From Phellopilus nigrolimitatus (taxonomy: Eukaryota; Basidiomycota; Agaricomycetes; Hymenochaetales; Hymenochaetaceae): DNA of 64,000 nucleotides. Location: positions 62,001-126,000 of the forward strand of contig JAJOHG010000046.1 in the NCBI GenBank assembly GCA_021029095.1, written 5' to 3'. Both the position numbers and the translations under genes were made by a program. The first letter of the stretch is position 1, and each line of letters opens with the position of its first letter. Shown here piece after piece: positions 36,193 to 47,964 of the stretch. The notes beneath the pieces were generated by a model. The model searched no databases. It saw nothing but the letters and a program-made list of their open reading frames with translations, and had not been told where the DNA came from.

Positions 36193-36660
36193 CTATGTCT
36201 TCCTGAACCAGTTTAGAAATCGGCACAGCTTGTGTTGGCCCGTCTGCGTCTGAATCGAAAGAATGCTCTTTTTGCGTTTCGGATTCTTCATAAAGTCCAT
36301 AATCACTTTCGCGGCTTCGTACTCGTCCCTGAACTTGGGATCGTCTTGGAAGACGAATTTGATTTGTGACAGGAAGAACGTAAGACCATCATTGTATGAT
36401 TTTATTGGCTTCACGTACGGGCGCAGCTGGGCAGCGAAATTGCGCACCTTCGTGAAATCGTCCTCATTGAACTTTCCCTTGTTGAACTTGACGATGGTCT
36501 GCAGGTAAGAGCTCTGCGATCGGATGGCCGTCGCTATCTTCATCTTTCACGAGGAGGATCGCCATCCACGCCGGCTCGGCCCAATAGATGACGTAAACAG
36601 ACATGGGGTCATGAACATTGAATGTCGCATGCTCAACTTTGAGCTCCCCTAATATATGAC
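36193..36660 (-). pseudogene. short unrecognised coding relic
   Basis: Two overlapping frames look coding: GELKVEHATFNVHDPMSVY after a possible acceptor (ATATATTAG, near 36.65 kb) continuing to AWMAILLVKDED, and from 36543 a second frame reading IRSQSSYLQTIVKFNKGKF to a stop at 36193. One frame break near 36.54 kb would join them into about 150 residues. No family recognised. It may be a decayed gene or the end of one whose 5' exons I cannot see. Confidence 0.3.
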
Positions 36661-36789
36661 TAGTAAACAGGAAGTAAACAATGTTATAAACACAAAATCC
36701 ACAAGTGAGGTCTAAGTGAGATGCGCGGTATATAATCCCAAATTGAGTATCCCTCAGAATTCACCAAACGTAGTCAATTTGACCTCTCT

Positions 36790-39323
36790 TTACTCAAATC
36801 TAGTTGCCCTTTGCCTTTTTGCACTTCCGGCCCGACTCGAACGACTCAGACTCGTCGCTTTCTTCGAGCCTGAAGACTTCGTCGTACTCCTTGACATACG
36901 CGAGCTCTGTCCCGCGGAAGGATGTGCAGATTGCTGCGCCAAGGGCGGCGGCGGATTGGTCTTCTTGGTGGATGAACGAGGGCTTCGTCTCACCCCGACA
37001 TCGGGCTTCTCGTCCAACTTCGGCCCCAGTTCGGGACCGTCAGAAGCTGCTCTGTGCGTCCCATTGTCTGCGTTTCCCAACTTACCTACACCACGCGGTT
37101 TCTTCACAGCCTTAGAATTCGCGGCCTTTCTCCTGACTATCCTTTTTTTCTTTCTCGCTGCAATCGCTGGGCTTGCCGCTGCCGCGTCGATGGCGAGGGC
37201 ACTCGGATTGTTCACAACAGTGGCAGGAGGTTGGCCTCCGTGCTTCTTGGATCTATATAGATCATCCAAGGTGTCGTCAAGAATCTTTACGAGATCTGAA
37301 ACTACTTCGTCCTGGTGCTGATCGGAAAGGGGAACATCTTCCTTTGCCCATTCAACCTTTTCTTTGAAATCTTCGGAAGCCAGTTCCCGGTCTTCTTTCG
37401 ACATCGCCGCCCATGCATCCAATACAGCTTTTCCTTTTTCTCTTTTATGGGGACGCACTTCCGTCCTAACGAAAAGCACCCGGCGCATGGCCAGCAGACA
37501 AGGATGAAGGTCCTTGAAGTATGGGGAAAACTGCCCAAGGACATTGCTCTTGAACCGAGAGAGGTGCTTAATGGTGTACTCCTTCTTCAATTGGATGTCT
37601 TCTAGGTTTGCGTTATCCATATCGAGGCCAGCCCACATCCCGATCTCCGATGCGGCGAAATTGAAGTGCTCCCTTTCGTCGTTATTTGGACCTTTGAGAA
37701 TGGTACAGATCCAGCACAAAATGTAGAAAACAGACTCCAAATCGTGGTAATACGCATGAGCGACTCTGGGATTACCATCTGCGTCGGAATCGAGAACGTC
37801 AAGAGCCATGAAAGGTAAGGTACCCTATGCGCATCAAGTCAGCAATTGGTTCGAGCAAAGAACATTGTGATCCGCGAAGCATACCGTCCTATGCTTTCTT
37901 GCATGCAGTTCTTTCTGCTGAACAAAGTCTATAGCAGAGTCGTAGTCAATCAGGAAGGCTCGACGGAGAGGCGAGTTTTCGTCTAACTTTGCGAGAATGA
38001 TATTTCGAAGACTTAGATCGCGGTGCAGAATATTCTTGCGAGCAAGATCGCGAATGACTGGGAGAAGAAAGGTGAGCTAATGTGGAGCAGAGAAGCATGT
38101 AATCAAGGAAGACATACTGAAAATGAGATCCCGTGTGGCTGATACCAGCTCAATAAGGGACGAGAACGATTCTAAAGGATCTCCATAGGGCGTCGTGACA
38201 AGTCGACGATGTTCGCGATCATCGGCCTTGACTTGCACCGAACGCCGCTTCAGCTCCCTCTTGTCAAGGAACTTCTGTTTCTTGAAGGCTTTTCTGAGCC
38301 GGCTTGTGGTGTCCTTTTCCCGCCCAATTTTTACCACGTCGAAGGCAAGAATAGTCGGAACGCCTGCTATACCACGCAGCTGTTTGAGAATTTGATGCTC
38401 GTGTGATTGGCGGGATATATCCACCCAAGAATCTTTGATGACATACTTCTTGCCGTCGAGAATGGCGAGGTAACATACCGTCCCTTCCCGCGAAGCGACG
38501 AATCAATGTAAATAGTCTCCTCTATTTCGTACGTTTTGCCTTTCACAGTTACGAAGCATTTCTCGTCTTCACAAACAATCGTAGGGTCGTAGCCAATGTC
38601 GGTATTGGTTGAGAAAAGAAGGCCGACGACGACGCGAAGAAATTTCTCGGGGTTCTCGTGGATGTGAAACGTGTCGGATGAGATACCGCCTGCTCTATCG
38701 AAGTAAAAGAAAGTCGCGTAATCCCCGAGGATGGCCATACCGAGTACAAATCGACGGTGCGGCTGCGAAGTAAAAATCAGGCGTGCATAATTCAGGAGTT
38801 CATCATGCGCCGCCTGGAAAGCGACTGGAGTAGGCGACTCATTGTGCTCTACTACAGCGCGTGGATATTCCCAGTCGACCTCTTCCTCTGGCATATCGGA
38901 GATTGCACTATTGAGGACACAGATATCGGGCTCTCGTACACTCGACGCTGGCAGATTATCTCGCTTTTTGTTTCTGGATGGAGCAGAGAATGCGTGATAG
39001 TCTTCGTTTGATGGAATAGAGTACAGTCGTCGAACTTTGTCGCCCATCTTGTTCATGTAGTTGGCGATCTGCTCTTCACGGCTCAGGCGGCCTGGGGTTT
39101 TGACCTTCCACTGAACCCATGCTCCGGGAGAGTCGTCGCTCATCCTTCTGTGAGAGCCAGGTCCGTCAGACTCTTGAAGCTTAGTTAGGATGGCAGAGAC
39201 TGTGACGCGATCTGTCCCGGGAAAGCCGCGTGAGATAATGGCATCGGAGAATATGCTTTCGATAAGGTCTGGAACATTATCAAACTCCCCGTTCTCGCCC
39301 TCCGCGAGTAAAGTATCGCTCAT
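36790..39323 (-). CDS. FunK1 fungal-type protein kinase, diverged copy B1, one frame break
   Basis: Exons 39323-38118, 38057-37885 and 37824-36790. This is a separate FunK1 clade from the A copies: starts MSDTLLAEGENGEF, then FDRAGGISSDTFHIHENPEKFL, IREKDTT/LRKAFKKQKF blocks, the catalytic loop ILHRDLSLRN (standard HRD), LIDYDSAIDF, GTLPFMALDVL and HDLESVFYILCW. The Lys/Arg-rich tail (ARKKKRIVRRK) resembles a nuclear signal. One base is missing near 38475 relative to copy B2 (GGGAAGGGACGG versus GGGAGGGGGACGG), which shifts the frame inside the N-lobe; restoring one base also gives the exon the phase seen in all other copies. This is either a recent pseudogene or a sequence error. Confidence 0.75.
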
Positions 39324-39684
39324 GTTCTTGTAAGTCTATAGTTTCCGCAGGATTTGAGGCAAGAGTGCTCGTGTGTCTTGGCGTTATATGGCGTCAACTT
39401 ATCACCTAGTCGAGAGTAATTTGCCCGCACCCAGATTGCTGGAAAGGGTGAAATTTCTCTGGAGATGCGGACTGTTAAGTTAACTGGCGTTTGGTTTGAA
39501 CGAAACGGTGCTTACAGTTTTTCGATTTATGTCGAAAGGTTCGGTTGATTCTGGCTTGCGCACGGCGGCGATGAAAGACAGAGAGGTTCAAAAGAGGGAG
39601 ACTTAGATTGTTGTCTATCGATGATTTCAATGGTAAGCTGAAGCCACACAGAGCCTTGTCTTGCGAGATGATGGTTCAAAGAAA

Positions 39685-39765
39685 GCAGATGCGTGACATC
39701 CATTGTCGCATTGTGTCGCGACATTGCGAAGCTCAGCCACAACGCTGTTCGATCGGCGATGCCCG
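39685..39765 (-). promoter_or_regulatory. part of the FunK1 upstream module (copy B1)
   Basis: The minus strand reads TTGTGGCTGAGCTTCG followed by CAATGGATGTCACGC, matching two blocks of the module found in front of the A copies, 370-440 bp upstream of the B1 start. The other blocks are not recognisable. Confidence 0.4.
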
Positions 39766-39821
39766 ATTAGGCGAGTCTGCCTCTCCTTGCCCAATATGAA
39801 GTAATTGAATTACGTCTCTTG

Positions 39822-39940
39822 GATTGTGAAGTGGTTCTCACAAAGCATGGTTTTCCAGTGCTCTGGATTCTCGGTGATAAGGTTCTTTAGCAGATGGAAC
39901 ATGTTCGGTAGAGAAAGTCGTTCTTCATTCTGTGATGTCG
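39822..39940. repeat. short repeat S flanking the inverted duplication (copy 1)
   Basis: GTGGTTCTCACAAAGCATGG through AGATGGAACATGTTC and on to CATTCTGTGAT is present here and, inverted, at about 53512-53622. Copy 1 touches the outer end of arm A, copy 2 the inner end of arm B, so S marks the duplication junctions. Confidence 0.7.
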
Positions 39941-40266
39941 TAGTCAAGCAGATCGCGTTCGATGCTCCATCGTTTGATGTGTGGCTTGACATATTTCCTA
40001 ATATATTCGAATCTGCTGAGCGCTACTCGCAATTTGAAGTTAGGCGTTCAGAGTAATATAGATATGCGTTTATTATAGTTATTAAATATTTATTATGTGC
40101 CCAGCACCGCGGTCGTACAGCAATAAGTACATATGTAAAAAGGAGAAAAATATAATAAGATGTAGGCATGTATTTAGAGTGCTGCATGGTAAAATCCGAA
40201 GTAAAGAGGTCGTGGTACTAACCAGTGTTCATCTGTCGTATTAGGTCAATCGTCTCTAACTGAGGC

Positions 40267-43200
40267 TTACTCCTGCTTCCGGCGCTTCATTTCCGCCTTG
40301 CCTTCGGAATCGCCGGGGCCCAAGCTCCTCTTCGAGCCTGCGGATGTCGAATATCGCGAAAATAGCGAGTGGTTGCTGCTCGGGCCCTCTTTCCGGGCTC
40401 TTACAGCACCAATGTCAAGTGCCTTGTCACGCATCTCATTTTCGGTACCCCAGTAATCGTCCTTTTCATCTGGAACTGTAAACTGTTCTCCGATACCGTC
40501 TCCTTCTCCGTCCCTGCGTAAAAGCTTCTCCTCGAACTTCCGGACGTTGCATTTACGTACGCAAGGAAGCGGCTGCTGAGCGTGCCATGCCGTACGGCGT
40601 TCTCTACGCGCTCCTCGCGCTCCTTGCCGAGGGATTTGATGGATCGGCCTCCTTTGTTTCCGCTATCCGTAGAGTCGATACCTTCTCCATCCCCATCCGC
40701 ATTTGCGTCTGCAGTCATGTCCACATCTTTGTTTCCGCCTTCATCCTCCTCTACGATGGTTTCCTCCTTCTCGCCGTCTTCTCTTAGTGCGCCATCTCCG
40801 ACGTTGTTATATTTGACTCTGGAGGCTGCGTTCTGAGGGTGACCATCGAGATACGCATTCGGAGTGCGCTTCAGCCCGGGAGGGGGAGCCTCAGGTTTGT
40901 CCTTGCCCTTGCTGCTCAGATCCTTCAAAGTCTTATCTAGAACTTCATTGATTTCAGCGAAGACCTCATCCCGCTTTCGTTTTGAAAGAGGGATCCTAAG
41001 TTTTGCGTAATCGATAAGAAGTTTGTTCCTGTCCTTCGGAGGCTTCTTCATTTCGTCATCCAACGTATTCAATAAAGTCTCAAGCGTTTCGGGGTCGTCT
41101 TTCCGGAATCGGGAAAAGAATATCACGAATGGACAGAGGCACTGCCCTAGGTCCGCAAAATAAGGCGCGAAATTGTCAACGATGAGACGTTTTGAAGCTA
41201 ATTGGCTGACTCATGACTGCCTGCTTTGTTTTCCAAATGTGATTGAGAGAAGCGTTAGGAATGTCGAAACCAGACCATTTCGTAATTTCCGAGCTTTCGA
41301 AGTCGAAATTGTCCGAATCCCGCTCCTTGTTGTACGGTCCTTCAAGCACAGTACAAAGCCAACAGAGAACGTAGAAGACAGACTCCAGGTCATGATAGTA
41401 CGCGTGGGCGTGTTTGGGTTTTCCATTTTTGTGGGATTGCAAAACCTCGATGGCCATGAATGGCAAAGTACCCTGAATTTTCAGTTTAATAACAGAATCG
41501 AATAATGAATACAAAACCAGAACGTACCGTTCGGTTGCCTTTCGCATGATCAAGCATCTGCTCCAATAAATCAATAGCATAGTCGAAGTCGATCAGGAAA
41601 GCCTTTCGGAAGGGACCTCCGCTATTATTCTTTGCCAGAATGATGTTCCGAAGGCTGATGTCCCGATGCAAAACGCCTTCGTCCGCGAGTTTCTTGATGA
41701 CTACCGGAAAAGTTACGTTGAGCACTAATATGGGAGTAAAAAATAAACGACTCACTCTGGACGATATCCTTAACACCCAACACTAGCTCATAGAGGCAAC
41801 AGAAGGTTTCTAAGCGTTCTCCGAAAGGCTCGATGATGATGCGCTGATGCTCGCGAGTCTCCGTCTTCTTCTTCGCCTCCGTCCATTCTTTCTTCAGGGC
41901 AGGCTTCAATGCTTCTAGAATCTCAGGATCATTGAGGAAAGCCCTATCCGTTGCTGTAGTATCCTCCGTGCCGTGCATTTTTACACATTCGTGCGCAATC
42001 ATAGTAGGAACACCATCCACGTGTTTGACGCGCTCCAGCATTTTGTGTTCGAAAATTTGTCGAGATTTGTCGACCCAAGAATCCTTGATGACATATTCCT
42101 TATTATCATGCACGGCGAGAAAGCAGACCGTTCCCCTTCCACGAACGCACGACTCAACGTAGATTTCCCTCACGATTTCATACTTGATGCCGTCCACTGT
42201 CATAAATCGTTTCTTCCCTTCGTACACGATCGAAGGATCCAAGCCTAGGTCGGTGTCATCAGCAAGAAAGAACCCGAGAACCGCACGAAGGAACTTTTCA
42301 GGCTCCGTATGTATGTTGAAGGTCTCGGAAGAAACCACGCCCGACCTGTCGAAAACGTAAAATTTGGCATCATCATTCACCATTGTCATGCCGCAAACGA
42401 AGCGACGGTTAGATTGAGACGCGAAGATTAAGCGTGCAGACTGCAAGAGTTGCTCGAAAGATTTTCTGCGGTGCGCAGACTGGGATGCGTCCTGCTTACT
42501 CAAAGCCTTCAATTCCCAAGTGCTACGTATCTGACTCCAGGAAACTTCTTCTTGCTTTGCATCGTTACGATCGAGGAGAACCATGTCTGGTTTGCGTAGA
42601 CATGGCACGGGTACCCCAGCTGGTGCAGAGTCGGTGAAGCGAGCATCAAACACACGAGGTCTGTTGCGCCTCAAAGTGGGAAACATCTCCTCGATGTTGA
42701 GCATCATCGCATTCACGTAGTGTGAAACCTTTGCTTCGTGACATTTGTTGGACGCCCTAAGCCAGTTTGACCACGACCCAGAATAAAGGTATCCAGGACG
42801 AGTTTTATGCGGGAGATAACCACCAATCCTTGCTCCCATCTTCTTAAGTCCCTCAAAGATGGCGGAAATATCAACGTGTCCTTGTCCTACACCGCGAGCA
42901 AGAACTTCATCTGAGAACTTTCTCTCAAGGAGTCCAGGAACATCATCGAACTTGGAGTCCTTGACCTCATTGAGTAGTGTTGCGCCCATGTTGTCGTAAG
43001 TTTGAGGTTGATGCAAGAGTCTGTCGGGCAGATACGATGCTCGTGTCCTGACTGTCAAAGGTGTCCACTTGTGCTCGTCTCGCTCGTCGATGGCCGGGCC
43101 AAAGTATATCCTGTAAGCGAGATCGCACAGTTCAATGGTGAGCACGGCAACTAACGAGAGATAAAAGTTGATGGCTTACCGGTGGCGCGGAACTTCGTCT

Positions 43201-43372
43201 TCGGCGCCGCCGCTTTCGTCGTCGAGTTCTAGACGAGAAGCTAAAGTCTGTAGTTCTCTGTGATTGGAGAATGCTGGGTTAGTTCACAGACGAGAAATAC
43301 AGACAGGATGCGGTAAACTCACGCAGCGGAGACGTGGTGAGTCGACTGGTCTGTAGCAGAAGGTTCAAACAT
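40267..43372 (-). pseudogene. FunK1 pseudogene, copy A4 (mirror of A5)
   Basis: Five exons like A5: 43372-43323, 43257-43180, 43110-41756, 41700-41528, then from 41472. Exons 1-4 are open (MFEPSATDQSTHH..., FDRSGVVSSETFNIH, SRQIFEHKML, VLHRDISLRN with standard HRD, LIDFDYAIDL). The last exon is broken: an extra C near 41191 (CAAAACGTCTC, where A5 has CAAAAGTCTC), a missing base near 41133, an extra base near 41100 and a missing base near 40518 (CCCTGCGTAAAAG, where A3 has CCCTGGCGTAAAAG). These would remove the C-lobe end and tail. The 5' two thirds is almost identical to A5, so decay of the last exon came after, or was shielded from, homogenisation. Confidence 0.85.
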
Positions 43373-43429
43373 TGTGAAAAAGTGCAAGTCAGTAAAAATT
43401 CGGAGCGGGGAGAGCGGATTCTGGCTTAC

Positions 43430-43650
43430 CGTTTATTCACTCCTTTTAAACTACCCTGGATGAGGACACAAAGAGTCCTGTGGCTGGCTAGTCTGGGTGC
43501 CTCGTTCTGAGTGTACTGTGGCTGGTGAGATGGTGGTTGGAGTTCGAAAAGGCAAAACGCGTGACATCCTTTGTCGCGTCCGTCACGATCGCGTGCCGAA
43601 TCAGGAAATCCAGCCACATCGCTGGCCGGTCGAACGGGTCTATTTCGCAG
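43430..43650 (-). promoter_or_regulatory. shared FunK1 upstream module (copy A4)
   Basis: The minus strand carries GCGATGTGGCTGGATTTCCT, a GTGACGGACGCGACAAAGGATGTCAC-like segment, CTTTTCGAACTCC and CAGCCACAGGACTCTTTGTG, then TTTAAAAGGAGTGAATAAA, just before the leader of A4. Nearly identical to the module in arm B. Confidence 0.6.
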
Positions 43651-45964
43651 CCGCCATTGTACGTGTCTTCTTCTATTCTTCTCGCTCAGCCTCGTGTACA
43701 GGGAGCTCGGCGAGACGTGTTTTGAAATTAATCTTTTGTCGCTTGGACCCTGGTGGAGAAAATGAAGAATGAGACAGGCTGTTTCGCTCGGCGCGCGCTA
43801 CGATCAACGAAGCCACTGACAAGGGGTACCTGTACAATGCGACTCGAGATTAAACGGAGTATCCATGGTATCATCGGAGATAGTCCAGATGAAGCACCGA
43901 TTTTCCGGCAAATGACACGTTCTACGGCATGAACCTGCTTTTCGCCCACTCGAAAGTATGCGCAGTCATCACTGGCAAACCATCCAAGGCGTGTATATAC
44001 CTTTCTAATCGCAGATCTCTTATTTCAGCATCCAGGTCGAATGGGCTGTGTGGTGTAAATGTGTAGATGCTTAGACGCTGCTAGGCCCTTCCACGCCTCA
44101 TTTCTTCATATCACAGGGCGATGCTATTATTATTCAAAATTCGCAACATCACGAAACCAAGTTCTGTCCTCGGTCACACTAGGTGCAAATCTCGAGGCGC
44201 CAAAACGGATAAAGGACTAGGTCAGAACCTTCACAACGCGCTCTTCTCGGTGGCTAAGGTCCTTTTTCGCAATAAAGAATGTGCCGAGAAACTCCTGCCC
44301 CTGAGGTTCAAGTCGACGCAGCAACCACAATATCTAGAATAAAGAAAGCTTTGTCGAGTTCGCACCACACATGTGTGTGCGGGGAAAAAGAAGCGCCGAT
44401 TCCGCGACTTCTCTGGACCGCTGCTCGGCCACGCATCTAGAATTCGGTGAGATGCGCTTTGACATTAAAACATGTTTGTTGGACAGTGGTGTGATCGCCT
44501 CAGAGAGGCCTCAAAGAACAAAAAAAAATCTCTCAAGACCGTGCGCTGGTGAAAGGAGCGATGCGCTCGGTGCTTCGCACGTCCGAGAACAATCAAGCTT
44601 TTGAACGTGAGGATCTGTCTACGCATCTCATCTTATTTATCGCTCGTACTCATGCAATCCAAATTGAGAAGTCTAACTCTACTTGAAGACGCTTGAAGCA
44701 GCTTGTGCGCCTGAGAGAGTGCGGAGTCACACCCCTTGCCTTCCGCCCGCTCTAAATAAGGAAGCCAACACCTGTTCGTGTCTCGTTGTGCTGTCACTCG
44801 CCGTTCTCTGTGGTGCGATGTCAGCTCAGGACACCCATACAGCGGTTCTGTCGTATGCACCCCAAAACAAACTTTTCTGCAATGAATGTTTTGCACAGTT
44901 GAGCAAATTTACCGTAGCCATTTTATTGGTTGAACGGCACTGACGGGAGCGGAGTTCTTTCCCTGTTTTGGGGAAGGGGAAAGGATATGGCTTCTCCGCG
45001 CATATCGTTCAAGAAGTCGAGCTCTATTTGAATATGTGTGAAGCAGGATTGTGCGCCTGAGCAAGGGCGGAGTTACCAGTGGACGTAAAAAGTCTTGTCT
45101 CACTCCCGCTCTAAATAAGAAAGCCAGAACCCGTTCGTGTCCTTTAATGTCGAGAAACGGAACTCCTTTCTTTCAAGAGGTCTTATCTGATACTTGTACC
45201 ACGCAACACTGTAACCTGTGCGGAGTTCGAAACCATCATCGGAGCTCCAAATTACGCGTCAGGCATCACGTGCCTCAAGGAACTCTATTTACGAAAAGGG
45301 ACTTCTTGCCTCGCGTGGCCTTCAATAATTAAGTTTATTCACCCCTTCTAACTTACGACTAGACATGTACGGTCCGATATGGACATGGCGAAGGTGTGTT
45401 TCAGAAATACACATCAGTAAAGACGGACGAACGGACAAGACGCACAGCACTGGCATTAGTTAGCGACGTAGGGAAGACAGAGGAACATAGACTATCGAAA
45501 TAAGACAAAAATAATAGATCTTTTGTACGAGTCGTGGGGATTCGTGTAGACTGGGGCTATAAGCGCGAGCGTGATAGAGCTCGAGGGGAAACCAAGGATG
45601 AAATGAAATAGGAATCGAAGAGAGGCAGACGAGGCACGAGGGAGACGGCAGACGGGACAAAAGTGATTGAGACAGACGGGATAGGATAAATGGAATGATG
45701 CCAGTGCGTTTAATCAATGTTGGGGGGTAAGACGATACTCCAAAGCAAGTGGGTGGGGATTGATGGTGGATTAGAATACACGGAGTATCGAATGTCACGG
45801 AGCAAATAATCGGTGACGCGATGTGGTCCGAAAGCGCATAGACGACGACGACGGGATATATGCATGGAGAGCCGAAAAAAGGTATGTATAGGCATGAACG
45901 ATGCGACGAAAACAATGTGCAGAGAAAGATGACACCATAAGGAAGAGTAAAGGACGTACTCGAC
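43650..45964. other. noncoding part of arm A with an internal direct repeat
   Basis: No supported gene. An element of about 100 bp occurs twice in the same direction, near 44690-44795 and 45040-45150: TGTGCGCCTGAG, a GCGGAGT segment and GCTCTAAATAAG followed by CCTGTTCGTGT or CCCGTTCGTGT. Both copies recur inverted in arm B (54.2-54.56 kb). The CTCTAAATAAG part is TATA-like, so these may be old promoter pieces. Confidence 0.5.
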
Positions 45965-47615
45965 TCAAGCATCGTCTTTGAATGGCTCGGGGAAGCCGAG
46001 CTGCACTAATTGTGCCTTGCACATGATCGCGCGCTGCCGCCACGTCTCCTTCTCCTGCTTCTCCACCTGAAGCTCGTCCTCTAACTGTTGCTGATACTCG
46101 AGTTTGCGCTTGCGGCTGCGACGCGCGGCGAGCGTGTTCTGTCGACGCTTTGCTGCGATCGCCTCTGCCTCTGACATGGACGGCGTTATGCGGACAGTCG
46201 GCCTCTTCCGCGAGCTCGTCTTCCTCGTCAGCAAACGCCGTAGAACGCGCCCGCTTTCGCGCAAACACCGCCGGCACTTCCTTGCGAGACGTTGCAGACG
46301 GGGCAACATAGTTGCGCGTTTGAGTCGGCGCGTCCAGAGGCACAAGCGCGTCCGGCGTGATGTTCTTACGCGTGCCCGTTGGCGCTTTCTTGCTGCGCGA
46401 CGTCTGCGGGGTCTGTTTCGGCGCATCGGAAATCATTGGCGAGGCCTCCGTGGAGGGAGGATCGAGCATAGGCGTCGCAGGCGACATCGTGAGCATGCTA
46501 TCGAAGTTCGGCGTAGACAGGAGTGCCGATTGCGGGCGCATCGACGGGGCTGTCGCCTTAGACGAGTCAGAGGCGCTTTCGGAATATGGCAACGATTGAA
46601 AGAGCGGAGGGTCGTTAAAGAAAGGATCATTCGAGTTGAAATCAGCGACGGCAGGTGATGTGAAAAAGTCACCCAAGACAGATCCCTGAGCCGGGGTTTC
46701 AAGGAGACTCTCGAAGGGTGACTCATCGTCGATGAGCGGCGACGTGAGGTACTCGTCCCATATGTTCGGGGAGGACATGTAATCACCGCCACCTATACAG
46801 CCATCGCGACGATGAGTCATCTGCGTCATTACCGAGAACCGAGGACGTGAGAACAGTACCGAACAGCACTGAGCGGAGGGCCTTGGCGGCCTCCTCATTA
46901 GAGGGCTCCATCGTGAGAGGAGCAGCGGCGGGCGACTGAGGAAACCTCGGAGGAAGAGGCGTTCTCGTCGTCTTTGTTGGAAAGCATAGTCATGTACTCG
47001 GACATCAAATTGTGGAGGAAGTCGTTGGGGTTGTGGGTAGAAGATGGTTCTGACGGAGGCGGAATAGTCTCGTTAAAACGAGGGACGGGAGGCTTAAAGT
47101 TATTGACACTGTTGACGCGAGGTGTAGGCGGAAGTTTTCTTGGAATGCCATAATGCGCAGCGAGTTCCGAGGTGGTACCGAAGACCGGGAGAGATGTCCG
47201 AAGACCAGTAGATGAAGGGTTTAACGCATGGTGATGGGGATGGGCTGAAGAGCTTGGGAGTGGTGTACTCTCAAGGTGTTGGCGAGGTTGCGCATCTTGA
47301 TAGAAGGGCGACGTAGCAAAAGGCGAGCGGGAAGCGTCACTTAAAGGCGGGCGAACATCTTGACCGAGGTTGGTGAGTGAAGTTGTTCCGAATGGGCTGA
47401 ATGACGGAAGCGTTGACAGAGGTCGGGCGGGGAAGCGCGTGCGACAATTCGGCCGGCGGACTGTTCTGTTGTCTGTGGTAGGACGACCAAGGATGGATCA
47501 GTACATCTTGTCGAGGCGATCGCGCGTCAACGTCATCGATGTGCTCCTCCGACCTTACGGAGTGGTCCGCAGTCTGCGGCTGTGTCAAGCGCGACAAGGA
47601 CGGCGGAAAAGACAT
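45965..47615 (-). CDS. GCN4/CPC1-like bZIP transcription factor, with apparent frame breaks
   Basis: The C-terminus has a bZIP domain: basic region KRRQNTLAARRSRKRKLEYQ and zipper QQLEDELQVEKQEKETWRQR, ending PFKDDA at 45965. Upstream are acidic stretches suited to activation (DEYLTSPLIDDESPFESLLE), a Ser/Pro-rich N-terminal part (PSFSPFGTTSLTNLGQDV) and a likely start MSFPPSLSRL at 47615. One intron (about 46795-46850) joins RSVLF to GGGDYMSSPN. The domain order fits fungal GCN4/CPC1, the activator of amino-acid biosynthesis. The pieces lie in different frames: breaks near 47410, 46945 and 46185 cannot be introns (too short, no sites). Either the gene has decayed or the sequence has indel errors. 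A TGACTCA site lies upstream. Confidence 0.7.
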
Positions 47616-47843
47616 GATGTGCCAAAATGCCCAGTTTCGTATCGGAGTCACAGCCGTAGGAAAGAGAAAAAAGAAATCGAAATCGGAATGAAGCTTGTGA
47701 GAGGAAACGTGCGCGCGCGCGGGACAAAGGCGACGCGGGCTGTGATACACGGGCACGGCTTTTCGACTCAAGTCGAGTCGAGTCGACTTCAGAAAACAAG
47801 GAACGCACAGAGATGACGCGACGAGAGGAAACTAAGAAAAAAG

Positions 47844-47853
47844 TGACTCACGT
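47844..47853. promoter_or_regulatory. GCN4-type site TGACTCA overlapping an E-box
   Basis: TGACTCACGTG contains the exact GCN4/AP-1 heptamer TGACTCA overlapping CACGTG, about 230 bp upstream of the bZIP gene start; further GAGTCA half-sites lie near 47899 and 47949. Fungal CPC1/GCN4 genes often carry such sites and regulate themselves; self-regulation here is inferred. Confidence 0.55.
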
Positions 47854-47964
47854 GTAGTACGAGACCAACGACGCCGCGAACAGAATATTACTGTCCGGGA
47901 GTCAGAGGAGATGGTGGTGGGTTGGGGAAGAGATGGGCGGGTGGGGACGAGTCACTCGGCCGTC

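Larger units (their letters stand above)
39940..45722. repeat. arm A of a large inverted duplication
   Basis: About 5.8 kb matching the reverse complement of about 53.63-59.31 kb. It contains FunK1 A4, its promoter module and about 2.3 kb of noncoding DNA. The inner end is at CATTGATTAAACGCACTGGC (minus strand, near 45719), the same sequence that starts arm B at 53625. Identity is high in the promoter and 5' exons and lower in the last exon. Confidence 0.8.

Noticed and set aside
44121..44342. 73-codon frame conserved between the two arms (also 54880-55164)
   Set aside because: Conservation is explained by the inverted duplication; differences between arms are not biased to silent sites as far as I can see.
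45460..45972. 170-codon minus-strand frame in the 3' flank of the bZIP gene
   Set aside because: Hydrophobic, low-complexity composition without a family match; it overlaps the inner end of arm A and part reappears in arm B only as noncoding repeat.
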